The position numbers and the translations under genes were made by a program. A stretch of DNA of 64,000 nt. Origin: Chthonobacter rhizosphaerae (GTDB lineage Bacteria; Pseudomonadota; Alphaproteobacteria; Rhizobiales; Pleomorphomonadaceae). Shown one piece after another: positions 1 through 7,915 of this stretch. Every line of letters starts with the position of its first letter. The first letter of the stretch is position 1. The notes beneath the pieces are model-generated. The model did not search any database. It worked only from the letters and a program-made list of their open reading frames with translations, and was not told where the DNA came from. Where the stretch lies: the NCBI RefSeq assembly GCF_013839525.1, contig NZ_JACDIS010000010.1, positions 97,641 through 161,640 of the forward strand, given 5' to 3'.

Positions 1-26
1 GGAGAAGCCTGAAGCTGCGGGCCCGA

Positions 27-1061
27 TCAGCCGCCGGTGACCGACATGTGGCGGCCGACCGCCGGGGCGGCGCGGGTGCGGTCGATGACGAAGTCGTGGC
101 CCTTCGGCTTGCGGCCGATGGCCTCGTCGATGGCGGCGTGGAGGAGGTCGTCGCCCTCCGAGGCGCGCAGCGGCGCGCGCAGGTCGGCCGCGTCCTCCTG
201 GCCGAGGCACATGAAGAGCGTGCCCGTGCAGGTGACGCGGACCCGGTTGCAGCTTTCGCAGAAATTGTGGGTCATCGGCGTGATGAAGCCGAGCTGGCCG
301 CCGGTCTCCTTCACACGCACATAGCGGGCGGGGCCGCCGGTCTTGTACGGGATGTCCTCCAGGGTGAAGCGGTCCATCAGCCGCGCCCGGACGCGGTTCA
401 GCGGCAGGTACTGGTCGGTGCGGTCGCCGTCGATGTCGCCGAGCGGCATGGTCTCGATCAGGGTGAGGTCGTAGCCGCGGTCGTGCGACCAGAGGAGCAT
501 GTCCTCGATCTCGTCCTCGTTGACGCCCTTCAGCGCCACGGCGTTGATCTTCACCTTGAGGCCCGCCTTGGCGGCGGCGTCGAGGCCGGTGAGGACCTTG
601 GACAGGTCGCCCCAGCGGGTGATGGCGTGGAACTTCACCGGGTCCAGCGTGTCCACGGACACGTTGATGCGCTTCACCCCGCAGTCGGCGAGCTCCGACG
701 CGTAGCGGCCGAGCTGGGAGCCGTTGGTGGTGAGCGTCAGCTCCTCCAGGGCGCCGGAGACCAGATGCCGGGACAGGCGGCGGAAGAGCTGCATGATGTC
801 GCGCCGCACCAGCGGCTCGCCGCCGGTGATGCGCAGCTTGCGGACGCCGCGGCTGACGAAGGCGGAGCAGAGCCGGTCGAGCTCCTCCAGGGTGAGGATG
901 TCCTTCTTGGGGAGGAAGGTCATGTCCTCCGCCATGCAGTAGACGCAGCGGAAGTCGCACCGGTCCGTGACGGAGACCCGCAGGTAGGAGACGTGACGAC
1001 CGAAGGGATCGACCAGCTGCTGGTCGACCCGCATGGGTTCGGCGATGTCCATGGGATTCAT
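27..1061 (-). CDS. moaA: GTP 3',8-cyclase MoaA (molybdenum cofactor biosynthesis)
   Basis: A 344-aa radical SAM enzyme that converts GTP to 3',8-cyclo-7,8-dihydro-GTP, the first step of molybdopterin synthesis in the cytoplasm. The N-terminal SAM cluster motif CxxxCxxC is at Cys35, Cys39 and Cys42. The C-terminal GTP-binding cluster motif CxxCx13C is at Cys268, Cys271 and Cys285, and the protein ends in the Gly-Gly tail typical of MoaA. The start at 1061 is chosen because the ATG follows AGGGAAGGAAG; the frame stays open for 18 more codons upstream without a comparable ribosome site. It appears to be a single gene, and the regulator next to it is separated by about 150 bases. Confidence 0.96.
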   Translation of the reverse strand: MNPMDIAEPMRVDQQLVDPFGRHVSYLRVSVTDRCDFRCVYCMAEDMTFLPKKDILTLEELDRLCSAFVSRGVRKLRITGGEPLVRRDIMQLFRRLSRHLVSGALEELTLTTNGSQLGRYASELADCGVKRINVSVDTLDPVKFHAITRWGDLSKVLTGLDAAAKAGLKVKINAVALKGVNEDEIEDMLLWSHDRGYDLTLIETMPLGDIDGDRTDQYLPLNRVRARLMDRFTLEDIPYKTGGPARYVRVKETGGQLGFITPMTHNFCESCNRVRVTCTGTLFMCLGQEDAADLRAPLRASEGDDLLHAAIDEAIGRKPKGHDFVIDRTRAAPAVGRHMSVTGG

Positions 1062-1210
1062 CTTCCTTCCCTGACGGCGCGCTGCGGCGCAATTCGCCAC
1101 GCGCGCTCTTTCCACGGCGTCCGGACGCGTCCGTAACTTAGCGTCCGCGGGTCGGCTTTTGAAGGGGCGCGGGGTCGCGCTTTGGGAGGAGCGGCCCGAT
1201 CAGGCGCCGA

Positions 1211-1696
1211 TCAGGTGCCCTTGTCCTTCTCCAGCGGCACGAAGCCGAGCGGGAGCGCGGTGGTATACTTGATCTGCTCCATGGCGAAGGAGGACGACAC
1301 GTCGGCGATGTCGATCTTGGTGATCAGCTTCTTGTAGAAGGCGTCGTAGGCCTCGATGTCGGGCACCACGACGCGGAGCAGATAGTCGACCTGTCCGCTC
1401 ATCCGGTAGAACTCGACGACCTCGGGGAAGTCGCGGATCAGCTCGGCGAAGCGCTTCAGCCACTCCTCCGAGTGCTGATTGGTGGTGATCGCCACGAAGA
1501 CCGTGACCTTGGCGTTGATCTTCTTGGGATCGAGCACGGCCACGCGGCGCTGGATGACCCCGTCCTCCTCCAGCTTCTGGATCCGGCGCCAGCACGGCGT
1601 GGTGGAGAGGCCCACCCGCTTGCCGATCTCCGCGACGGGGATGGTGGCGTCTTCCTGCAGGATGGAGAGTATCTTCCGGTCGAGGCGGTCGATCAT
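1211..1696 (-). CDS. Lrp/AsnC family transcriptional regulator
   Basis: A 161-aa regulator with the usual Lrp layout: an N-terminal helix-turn-helix (residues about 4-60, with the conserved LDRKIL start and TPCWRRIQKLEEDG recognition region) and a C-terminal RAM/AsnC ligand-binding domain (about 70-150). Family members sense amino acids and bind DNA as dimers to octamers. The ligand cannot be told from sequence. The region upstream of its start holds two inverted repeats (1722-1757 and 1756-1772), which suggests autoregulation. Length and motif content are normal for the family. Confidence 0.93.
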   Translation of the reverse strand: MIDRLDRKILSILQEDATIPVAEIGKRVGLSTTPCWRRIQKLEEDGVIQRRVAVLDPKKINAKVTVFVAITTNQHSEEWLKRFAELIRDFPEVVEFYRMSGQVDYLLRVVVPDIEAYDAFYKKLITKIDIADVSSSFAMEQIKYTTALPLGFVPLEKDKGT

Positions 1697-1721
1697 GGAT
1701 CTGCCCTGGAGAGGTAGGACA

Positions 1722-1772
1722 GCGTTCTACAGAGGGGCACGCCTGACGGTAGAACGCAGAATAATTTTCTGC
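1722..1772. promoter_or_regulatory. Paired inverted repeats upstream of the lrp-like gene
   Basis: Two nested palindromes lie 26-76 bases upstream of the Lrp-type start codon. GCGTTCTAC (1722-1730) pairs perfectly with GTAGAACGC (1749-1757), and GCAGAA (1756-1761) pairs with TTCTGC (1767-1772) around an A+T-rich centre that stands out in this GC-rich context. Phased inverted repeats at this distance are what Lrp/AsnC proteins use for autoregulation; the assignment as operator is an inference. Confidence 0.6.
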
Positions 1773-1801
1773 CGAAGTGATGCGCGGTCACCGGCGGTTT
1801 G

Positions 1802-2485
1802 TCAATCGGCCGGCGTGGGCGGGTCCAGGCGACGCGCGACCTCGGCCCGGAGCGCGGGCAGGAGGTCGGCCTCGAACCAGGGGTTGCGCTTCAGCCAGCC
1901 GGTATTGCGCCACGACGGATGCGGCAGCGGAATGACGGCCGGGCGGACGCCCCGGTCCAGGATGGCACGCCAGCGGCGAACGGTCTCGTCCACGGACGAG
2001 GCCGCGTCCGCCCCGAGATGCCAGCGCTGGGCGTGGCGGCCAATGGCGAGGACGAGGTCGACCGCCGGAAGCGCGGAGACGGCCTCGGCGCGCCAGGCCG
2101 GCGCGCATTCGCGGCGGGGCGGCAGGTCGCCGCCGGCCGCGTCCTGGCCGGGGAAGCAGAAGCCCATGGGCAGGATGGCGATCCGAGCCGCGTCGTAGAA
2201 GACGTCGCGGTCGACGGCCATCCAGGCGCGCAGGCGGTCGCCGGACCGGTCGTTGAACGGAATGCCAGTCGCGTGCACGCGGGTGCCGGGCGCCTGCCCG
2301 GCGACGAGGATGCGGGCCGTCCGGGACAGGCGCACGACGGGCCGAGGCTCGTGCGGGAGCGGGCGGTCGTTCCGCTCGCGGCAGAGACGGCAGGCGCCGA
2401 TGCGCGCGATGAGATCGGCGAGAGGGTCCGGCCCTTGCGGACGGCCGGCCGGCGCCCTCGCCTGCCCCGTCCGATCCAGGACCAC
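1802..2485 (-). CDS. Fe-S uracil-DNA glycosylase family protein
   Basis: A 227-aa member of the uracil-DNA glycosylase superfamily (COG1573-like), which removes uracil from DNA. Four cysteines fit the family's 4Fe-4S cluster: a CRLC pair at Cys32/Cys35, one in MGFCFPG and one in RRECAPAW. The catalytic motif region reads GQAPGTRVHATGIPF and the late motif is HPSWRN. The GTG at 2485 is taken as start because GCGGAG lies 6 bases upstream and the length then fits the family. The open frame runs on to a GTG at 2617, which would almost touch the divergent kinase gene. The motif-A wording GQAPG differs from the GEGPG of classical family 4 enzymes, so the exact subfamily is open. Confidence 0.85.
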   Translation of the reverse strand: MVLDRTGQARAPAGRPQGPDPLADLIARIGACRLCRERNDRPLPHEPRPVVRLSRTARILVAGQAPGTRVHATGIPFNDRSGDRLRAWMAVDRDVFYDAARIAILPMGFCFPGQDAAGGDLPPRRECAPAWRAEAVSALPAVDLVLAIGRHAQRWHLGADAASSVDETVRRWRAILDRGVRPAVIPLPHPSWRNTGWLKRNPWFEADLLPALRAEVARRLDPPTPAD

Positions 2486-2619
2486 GGCTGGCTCCGCCGA
2501 GCATTCACAACCATTAACCACGCTTGGACACCCTGGCTTAAGGAAGACCGCGGTAACCTGAACGTGCCGGTCCGGCGCTTGCCCGGCAGGTCCGGTGCAC
2601 GGAAGGCCCTTTCGCACGC

Positions 2620-4173
2620 ATGACCGACACGCCCATCGGACGGACAGCAGAACGCACGGAGATGAACCGGCGCAAGGCCGATCGTCGCCGTGAAGTCTCG
2701 CGCACCGTCAAGACGGTGCGGGAACGGCTGTCGTCGACCACCGGAACGCGCCCGGCGTTCGACTACGAGGTCCTGCTCGGCTACGCCCGCAACCGGATGG
2801 CCGCGTGGCTCGCCCTCGCCATCATGGTGGCGGTGGTCGGCTATGCGAGCATCTATTTCGTGCCGGTCGAGACCCTGGCGGTCTGGGGCGCGATCGCGTT
2901 CGGCGTGCACGCCCTGAACGGCCTCACCTACCGGCGCTTCGCCTCGATCCCGGCCGCGGACGTGAATCTGGAGCGCTGGCAGCGCCAGTTCACCATCGGC
3001 GAGGTGCTGTTCGGCATCGCGTTCGGCACCCTGTTCGTCATTCCGTCGGAGTTGCGCGAGCAGGCGGCGGTGCTGCAGTTCGGCACCATCCTGCTCTCGG
3101 TGGCCGTCATCGCCATGGTGGGCAGCAACCTGCCCCGGGCGGTGATCGGCGGCACGCTGCCGATCACCCTGTTCGGCGCGGTCAGCTTCGCGGTGGAGGG
3201 CAGCTTCCTGTCCTACACCATCGCGGGCTTCGTGGTGTTCGCCGAGGGCTTCTTCATCGTGCTCGCCTTCCGGATGCGCCAGAACGCCCTCGCCATGCTG
3301 GAATTCCGGGCGGAGAAGGACGCGCTGATCGCCGAGCTGGAACAGGCGAACGCGGTCTCGGACGAGAGCCGGCGACGGGCGGAGGAGGCCAACCTCGCCA
3401 AGTCGCGCTTCCTCGCCACCATGAGCCACGAGCTCCGCACCCCGCTCAACGCCATCCTGGGCTTTTCCGAGATCATGCAGGGCGAGGTGTTCGGCCCGAT
3501 CGGCAACGCCCACTATCGGGAGTACGTGTCGGACATCCACAACTCCGGCAAGCACCTTCTGAACCTGATCAACGAGATCCTGGACCTGTCGCGCATCGAG
3601 GCGGGGCGCTACCAGCTGAACGAGGAGGCGGTGACCCTCGCCCACGTGGCGGAGGACTGCCACCATCTGATGAAGCTGAAGGCCAAGACCAAGAACCTCA
3701 CCATTCATCAGCAGTTCGAGCCGGACCTGCCGAAGATCTGGGCCGACGAACGGGCGATCCGGCAGATCATCCTGAACCTTCTCTCCAACGCGGTGAAGTT
3801 CACGCCCGCCAACGGCGAGATCTGGATCAAGATGGGCTGGACCGTGGGCGGCGGGCAGTACGTGTCCGTCCGCGACAACGGGCCTGGCATTCCGGAGGAG
3901 GAGATCCCGATCGTGCTCTCCGCCTTCGGCCAGGGCTCGCTCGCCATCAAGACCGCCGAACAGGGCACCGGCCTCGGCCTGCCGATCGTGAAGGCGCTGA
4001 TGACGATGCATGGCGGCAAGTTCGAGCTGAAATCGAAGCTGCGCGAAGGCACGGAGGCGATGATCACCTTCCCGGCCGCCCGCGTGATGGAAGTGATGCC
4101 GGCGATCCCGGATCGGGCCCATGCGCCGCCGGCCGGCGTCGTGACGCCGAGGGTCAGGCGGGCGGCGGGGTAG
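2620..4173 (+). CDS. Membrane-bound sensor histidine kinase (PleC/DivJ-like core)
   Basis: A 517-aa kinase. After a charged N-terminus (about 60 residues), five or six hydrophobic segments lie between residues about 65 and 225. A short coiled stretch leads to the HisKA domain, with the phosphorylated His270 in FLATMSHELRTPLN, followed by a HATPase_c domain with N, G1 and G2 boxes (LLSNAVKFTP, DNGPGIP, GTGLGLPI). The HisKA sequence (LNAILGFSEIMQ, HLLNLINEILDLSRIEAG) is the type found in PleC/PdhS/DivJ kinases that act on alphaproteobacterial cell-cycle regulators. No response regulator is adjacent, so it is an orphan kinase here. The ATG at 2620 is used, but an in-frame ATG at 2662 is possible. 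Confidence 0.9.
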   Translation: MTDTPIGRTAERTEMNRRKADRRREVSRTVKTVRERLSSTTGTRPAFDYEVLLGYARNRMAAWLALAIMVAVVGYASIYFVPVETLAVWGAIAFGVHALNGLTYRRFASIPAADVNLERWQRQFTIGEVLFGIAFGTLFVIPSELREQAAVLQFGTILLSVAVIAMVGSNLPRAVIGGTLPITLFGAVSFAVEGSFLSYTIAGFVVFAEGFFIVLAFRMRQNALAMLEFRAEKDALIAELEQANAVSDESRRRAEEANLAKSRFLATMSHELRTPLNAILGFSEIMQGEVFGPIGNAHYREYVSDIHNSGKHLLNLINEILDLSRIEAGRYQLNEEAVTLAHVAEDCHHLMKLKAKTKNLTIHQQFEPDLPKIWADERAIRQIILNLLSNAVKFTPANGEIWIKMGWTVGGGQYVSVRDNGPGIPEEEIPIVLSAFGQGSLAIKTAEQGTGLGLPIVKALMTMHGGKFELKSKLREGTEAMITFPAARVMEVMPAIPDRAHAPPAGVVTPRVRRAAG

Positions 4174-4197
4174 GGACGCGGCGCGCCGGGTGACGGG

Positions 4198-4291
4198 GGT
4201 GGCGGTTCCCCCCTCACCCTGCCCTCTCTCGCGTGGTTTTTTGGCGGTGGCGGTTCCCCCTCACCCTGCCCTCTCCCACAAGGGGAGAGGG
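4198..4291. repeat. Intergenic GC-rich repeat, two adjacent copies
   Basis: Two tandem copies of a segment containing CCCTCACCCTGCCCTCTC occur between the kinase and cobT. The second copy folds back through CCCTCTCCC..AAGGGGAGAGGG. Related segments appear at 20391-20530 and 26334-26491, always between genes. This is a dispersed REP-like repeat of this genome. Confidence 0.7.
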
Positions 4292-4345
4292 TTCCGGTGG
4301 CGGTGGTGACGGTTCAGCGATCCTGATCCCGAGGACGGGAAATCC

Positions 4346-5365
4346 TCACGCCTTGTCGTCGACGCCGGCCTGCTCGAAGGTCGCCATGCCGGCGTGGGTG
4401 AGCGCGGCGGTGCGGACGAGGGAGGCGGCGAGGGCGGCGCCTGTGCCTTCGCCGAGACGCATGCCGAGGCTGAGGAGCGGGTCCTTGCCGAGACGGCGGA
4501 CGACCTCGCGGTGGGCGTTCTCGGCGGAGACGTGGCCGATCAGCACGTGGTCGATGGCGGTCGGATCCATGGCGTGGAGGATCGCCGCCGCGGCGGTGGC
4601 GACGAAACCGTCGACCACGACCGGGACGCGCTCGAACCGGGCGGCGATCAGCGCGCCCACCATGGCGGCGATCTCCCGGCCACCGAGCCGGCGCAGGATC
4701 TCCAGCGGGTCGCGCGTGCCTTCGATGCGGGCGACGGCGGCGGCCACCGCGTCGGACTTCCGCTTCAGCCCCTCGTCGTCGACGCCGGTGCCGCGGCCGA
4801 CCCATTCGTCGGCGGTGCCGCCGTAGAGGGCGTGGTAGAGGGCGGCGGCGACGGTCGTGTTGGCGATGCCCATCTCGCCCGTGACGAGAAGGTCCATGCC
4901 GCCGGCGATCGATTCCATGCCGAACGCGATGGTGGCCGCGCAGCCCGCCTCGTCGAAGGCGTCGGCCTCAACGATGTCCGGCGTCGGGTGTTCGAGCGCG
5001 AGGTCCAGCACCTTCAGGCCGAAGTCGTAGGCGAGGCAGATCTGGTTGATGGCCGCGCCGCCGGCGGCGAAGTTGTCCACCATCTGCTGGGTGACCGACT
5101 GCGGAAAGGCGGAGACGCCGCGCGCCGCGATGCCGTGGTTGGCGGCATAGATGCAGACCACCGGCCGGTCCACCCTGGGCGCGCTGCGCGACTGCCAGGC
5201 CGCCAGCCATTCCACCAGACCCTCCAGGCGGCCTAGAGAACCCGCGGGCTTGGTGAGGCGCGCGTCGCGGGCGCGCACGGCAGCCCCCGCGTCGTCGTCC
5301 GGCCCCGGCATGCGGGCGACCAGATCGCGGATGTCGTCGAAGGGCAGTCCGGTCATGTTGCTCAT
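4346..5365 (-). CDS. cobT: Nicotinate-nucleotide--dimethylbenzimidazole phosphoribosyltransferase CobT
   Basis: A 339-aa enzyme that makes alpha-ribazole 5'-phosphate from nicotinate mononucleotide and dimethylbenzimidazole for the lower ligand of cobalamin. The family's catalytic glutamate is present in GMRLGEGTGAA (Glu306). The typical N-terminal KPxGSLGRLE-like segment (TKPAGSLGRLEGL) is also seen. The ATG at 5365 is preceded by GGAAGGA at about 9 bases; a TTG one codon earlier is less likely. It is divergent from cobS, and the two act in consecutive steps of nucleotide-loop assembly. No cobalamin riboswitch was recognised in the 192-base gap. Confidence 0.95.
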   Translation of the reverse strand: MSNMTGLPFDDIRDLVARMPGPDDDAGAAVRARDARLTKPAGSLGRLEGLVEWLAAWQSRSAPRVDRPVVCIYAANHGIAARGVSAFPQSVTQQMVDNFAAGGAAINQICLAYDFGLKVLDLALEHPTPDIVEADAFDEAGCAATIAFGMESIAGGMDLLVTGEMGIANTTVAAALYHALYGGTADEWVGRGTGVDDEGLKRKSDAVAAAVARIEGTRDPLEILRRLGGREIAAMVGALIAARFERVPVVVDGFVATAAAAILHAMDPTAIDHVLIGHVSAENAHREVVRRLGKDPLLSLGMRLGEGTGAALAASLVRTAALTHAGMATFEQAGVDDKA

Positions 5366-5557
5366 CAAGCTCGTCCTTCCTTGGCCCTGGCCTCGGTCCC
5401 GGTCTCAGCCCCGGCACACGATCGGCCCGGCGCGGCCCTGGTCCGCGACGGCCTAGCCTGTGGGGCGACGCGGCGCCATCCGTCCTTGGGTGTGGTGACG
5501 GCGCGGGCCGGGATCTATACAGGACGTCGCCCGCCAACGCCAAACCCGGACACCGCC

Positions 5558-6349
5558 GTGACGCCGACCGCGCGCCTTCGCGCCGCCCTGATCGACCTTG
5601 CCGGGATCGTCCGGTTCCTCTCCCGCCTGCCGGTGCCCCGGCTGACCGCCGACGACGATCCGGCCCGGCTGCCGGACTTACGCGAGGCCGGCGCGCTGCT
5701 GCCGCTGGCCGGCGCGGTGATCGCGCTGCCGGCTGCGGCCGCGACCGCCCTCCTCGCCGCCACGGAGCTGCCGCCCCTGATGGCGGGGGCCCTGGTGGTG
5801 ACGGCCGGGCTGCTGGCGACCGGGGCGCTGCACGAGGACGGGCTGGCGGACACCGCGGACGGGCTTGGGGCGGGCGGCGGGCCGGAGCGACGTCTGGCCG
5901 CCATGAAGGACAGCCGGATCGGCGGGTTCGGGGCGGCCGCGCTCGCCATGACGCTGATCCTCAGGACGGCGGCGGTCGCGGCGCTGATTCCCGCCGGGCC
6001 GCTCGCCGCCGGGCTGGCGGTGCTGGCCACGGGAGCGGCGAGCCGGATCGGCCTCGTCGCTCTCTGGCATGGCCTGCCGAGCGCGCGCCCGGGCGGCCTC
6101 GCCGATCAGGCCGGGCGGCCGGAGCGGCGGGCGTTCGTGCTGGCGGTCGGCTCGGGCGTGGGGCTCGCGGCGCTGGCGTGGCCGCTCGCCGGGGCGGACG
6201 GCGTGATCGCCGGGCTGCTGCTGATGGGGGGCGGCGTGCTGGCGCTCGGCCGCTATGCCCGCCGGACGCTGGGCGGACAGACCGGCGACGTGCTCGGCGC
6301 CGCGCAGCAGGTGGGCGAGGCCGCCTTCCTGACCGGGCTTCTGCTCTGA
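5558..6349 (+). CDS. cobS: Adenosylcobinamide-GDP ribazoletransferase CobS
   Basis: A 263-aa integral membrane enzyme that joins adenosylcobinamide-GDP to alpha-ribazole, the last assembly step of cobalamin. It starts with the family signature IVRFLSRLPVPR and contains GALHEDGLADTADGLG, the conserved acidic Mg-binding stretch (HEDGLADTADG). Several Ala/Leu/Gly-rich hydrophobic segments follow. The GTG at 5558 gives the standard family length; the frame is open upstream but the extra residues do not look like CobS. It pairs with the divergent cobT. Confidence 0.93.
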   Translation: MTPTARLRAALIDLAGIVRFLSRLPVPRLTADDDPARLPDLREAGALLPLAGAVIALPAAAATALLAATELPPLMAGALVVTAGLLATGALHEDGLADTADGLGAGGGPERRLAAMKDSRIGGFGAAALAMTLILRTAAVAALIPAGPLAAGLAVLATGAASRIGLVALWHGLPSARPGGLADQAGRPERRAFVLAVGSGVGLAALAWPLAGADGVIAGLLLMGGGVLALGRYARRTLGGQTGDVLGAAQQVGEAAFLTGLLL

Positions 6350-6434
6350 GGCCCGTCGCCCACGCGGACCGCCGGCGGAGGCGCCCGCCCCTGCGCCGAT
6401 CCGGCCCCTGGCGGCCCGCGCGCCGCGATGCCAT

Positions 6435-6662
6435 ATGGGTCTCACCCGCAACCCCGAGGATCCGCCGGCCGTGACGGTTTCGACGCCCTGCATCAAGATC
6501 TGCGCCATCGACCCCGCGCGGGGCCTTTGCGTCGGCTGCCTCAGGACCCTCGACGAGATTGGCGCCTGGGGCCGCATGAGCGAGCCCGAGCGGCTGGCGG
6601 TGATAGCCGCCCTGCCCGCCCGAGGCGGACGCATGCCGCGCGGGGCGCGCACGGAGGCATGA
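6435..6662 (+). CDS. DUF1289 domain protein
   Basis: A 75-aa protein with the DUF1289 signature: STPCIKICAIDPARGLCVGC followed by a RTLDEIGAWGRMSEPER segment. The cysteines (C-x3-C, then C-x2-C) look like a small metal site; the function of the family is not established. Its TGA overlaps the ATG of the next gene by four bases (ATGATG context), so the two are probably translationally coupled. Confidence 0.88.
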   Translation: MGLTRNPEDPPAVTVSTPCIKICAIDPARGLCVGCLRTLDEIGAWGRMSEPERLAVIAALPARGGRMPRGARTEA

Positions 6663-6931
6663 TGCGACAGCCTTTCCTCCTCGCCGGCATCGCCATCCTG
6701 ATCACCGCCATGGTGGTGCTGGTCGCCTTCGACGACGGCGGCATGGTGGGCGGCGTCGCCTCCGACGACGTGGCCAGCATGGCGCAGCTAGGCGCCCTCG
6801 CGCTCGTCATCGGGGCGGGCCTGTTCGCGACGCGGCAGGGCGCGCTGGTGCGGTTCCGGCAGGCCATGGTCTGGCTCGCGATCGGGTTCGTGCTGGTCGT
6901 CGGCTACCTGGCGTACAACGGCCAGCTCTGA
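6659..6931 (+). CDS. Short membrane protein resembling the N-terminal module of TIGR02281 aspartic proteases
   Basis: A 90-aa protein with three predicted membrane segments (about residues 6-24, 40-57 and 66-84). The arrangement, with a DDG stretch after the first helix and an AxLGALALVIGAGL second helix, is like the membrane part of TIGR02281-type clan AA aspartic proteases of alphaproteobacteria. Those are usually more than 200 aa, with a periplasmic protease domain after the third helix. Here the frame stops right after the third helix and only 6 bases remain before the convergent next gene, so the protease domain is missing. It may be a remnant or a retained membrane module. The start overlaps the upstream DUF1289 stop. 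Confidence 0.65.
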   Translation: MMRQPFLLAGIAILITAMVVLVAFDDGGMVGGVASDDVASMAQLGALALVIGAGLFATRQGALVRFRQAMVWLAIGFVLVVGYLAYNGQL

Positions 6932-6937
6932 CGGCGG

Positions 6938-7768
6938 TCAGAGCAGCGAAGCGATGAACTTCGCCGCCACGGACAGGAGGAAGAGGCCGAACAGGATCTC
7001 CAGCCGGCGCTTCGGCAGCGCGTGGGCGAGCCGCACCCCGAGTGGGGCGGTGAGGAGGGTGATCGGCACGACCAGGAGCACGCCCATCAGGTTCACGTAG
7101 CCGAGGGAGAAGGGCGGCAGGTCCGGCAGGCCCCATCCGGCGACGATGAAGCCGAGCGTGCCCGGAATCGCGATGAGCACCCCGACGCCGGACGAGGTGG
7201 CGACGGCCTGGTGCATGGGGCGTCCGTAGAGCGTCATGTAGGTGTTGTTGAGAACGCCGCCGCCGATGCCCATCAGGGTGGAGAAGAAGCCGATCACCGC
7301 ACCGACGATGGCGCGCGCCACCCGGCTCTTCGGCAGGTCGGGCCCGAGCCGCCAGGACGCCCGATTGAACAGCATGCGGATGGCGAACAGGACCGCGATG
7401 ACGGCGAACACGATCCGGAGCCCCTCGCTGGAGAGCGACGAGGCGACGGCGGTCGCCACCACCACCCCGAGCGGAATCCAGATCACCCAGCTTCGCAGGA
7501 GCTCCATGTCGACGACGCCGCGGGCGTGGTGGGCGCCGAAGGACCGCAACGCCGTCGGCAGGATGATGCCGGTGGAGGTGGCGATCGACACGTGCATGCG
7601 CACCGATTCGTCCACCCCGGCAAGGCCGAGCACCTGGAAGAAGACCGGCACGAGCACCGCCCCTCCGCCCACGCCGAAGAGGCCGGCGAGCACGCCGGAG
7701 ACGAGGCCCGAGGCGACGAGGGCCGCGGCGAGCTCGAGGAGGTCGAGCGGATTGGTTTCGATGGGCAT
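6938..7768 (-). CDS. TauE/SafE family anion exporter
   Basis: A 276-aa integral membrane protein of the sulfite exporter TauE/SafE family (former DUF81). The first half carries the typical GVLAGLFGVGGGAVLVPVF glycine motif and the second half the related GFFSTLMGIGGGVLNN motif, reflecting the family's internal duplication. About eight membrane segments are visible. Substrates in the family include sulfite and organosulfonates. It lies some 7 kb from the sox genes in this window, but the link is only positional. Confidence 0.9.
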   Translation of the reverse strand: MPIETNPLDLLELAAALVASGLVSGVLAGLFGVGGGAVLVPVFFQVLGLAGVDESVRMHVSIATSTGIILPTALRSFGAHHARGVVDMELLRSWVIWIPLGVVVATAVASSLSSEGLRIVFAVIAVLFAIRMLFNRASWRLGPDLPKSRVARAIVGAVIGFFSTLMGIGGGVLNNTYMTLYGRPMHQAVATSSGVGVLIAIPGTLGFIVAGWGLPDLPPFSLGYVNLMGVLLVVPITLLTAPLGVRLAHALPKRRLEILFGLFLLSVAAKFIASLL

Positions 7769-7915
7769 GGGACCGGAGAGGGAGGGGCGACCGGGACGAG
7801 GCCGGTCGCCGGATGAGGCGGGCGAAAAGCCGCCCGGCTGTCCAGCCGGCTCGGCTTGCCCACTTAGCCCGGATGCGGTTCCAAGGACAACCGCATCCGA
7901 CGGTTGGACCGGGTG

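Noticed and set aside
48..1136. Long open frame antisense to moaA, and similar long antisense frames across the window
   Set aside because: These come from high GC content, which removes stop codons in shadow frames. Their translations are low-complexity and have no motifs, whereas the opposite strand encodes clear enzymes.
5366..5557. Cobalamin riboswitch between cobT and cobS
   Set aside because: No B12-box-like sequence or matching helix arrangement could be found on either strand.
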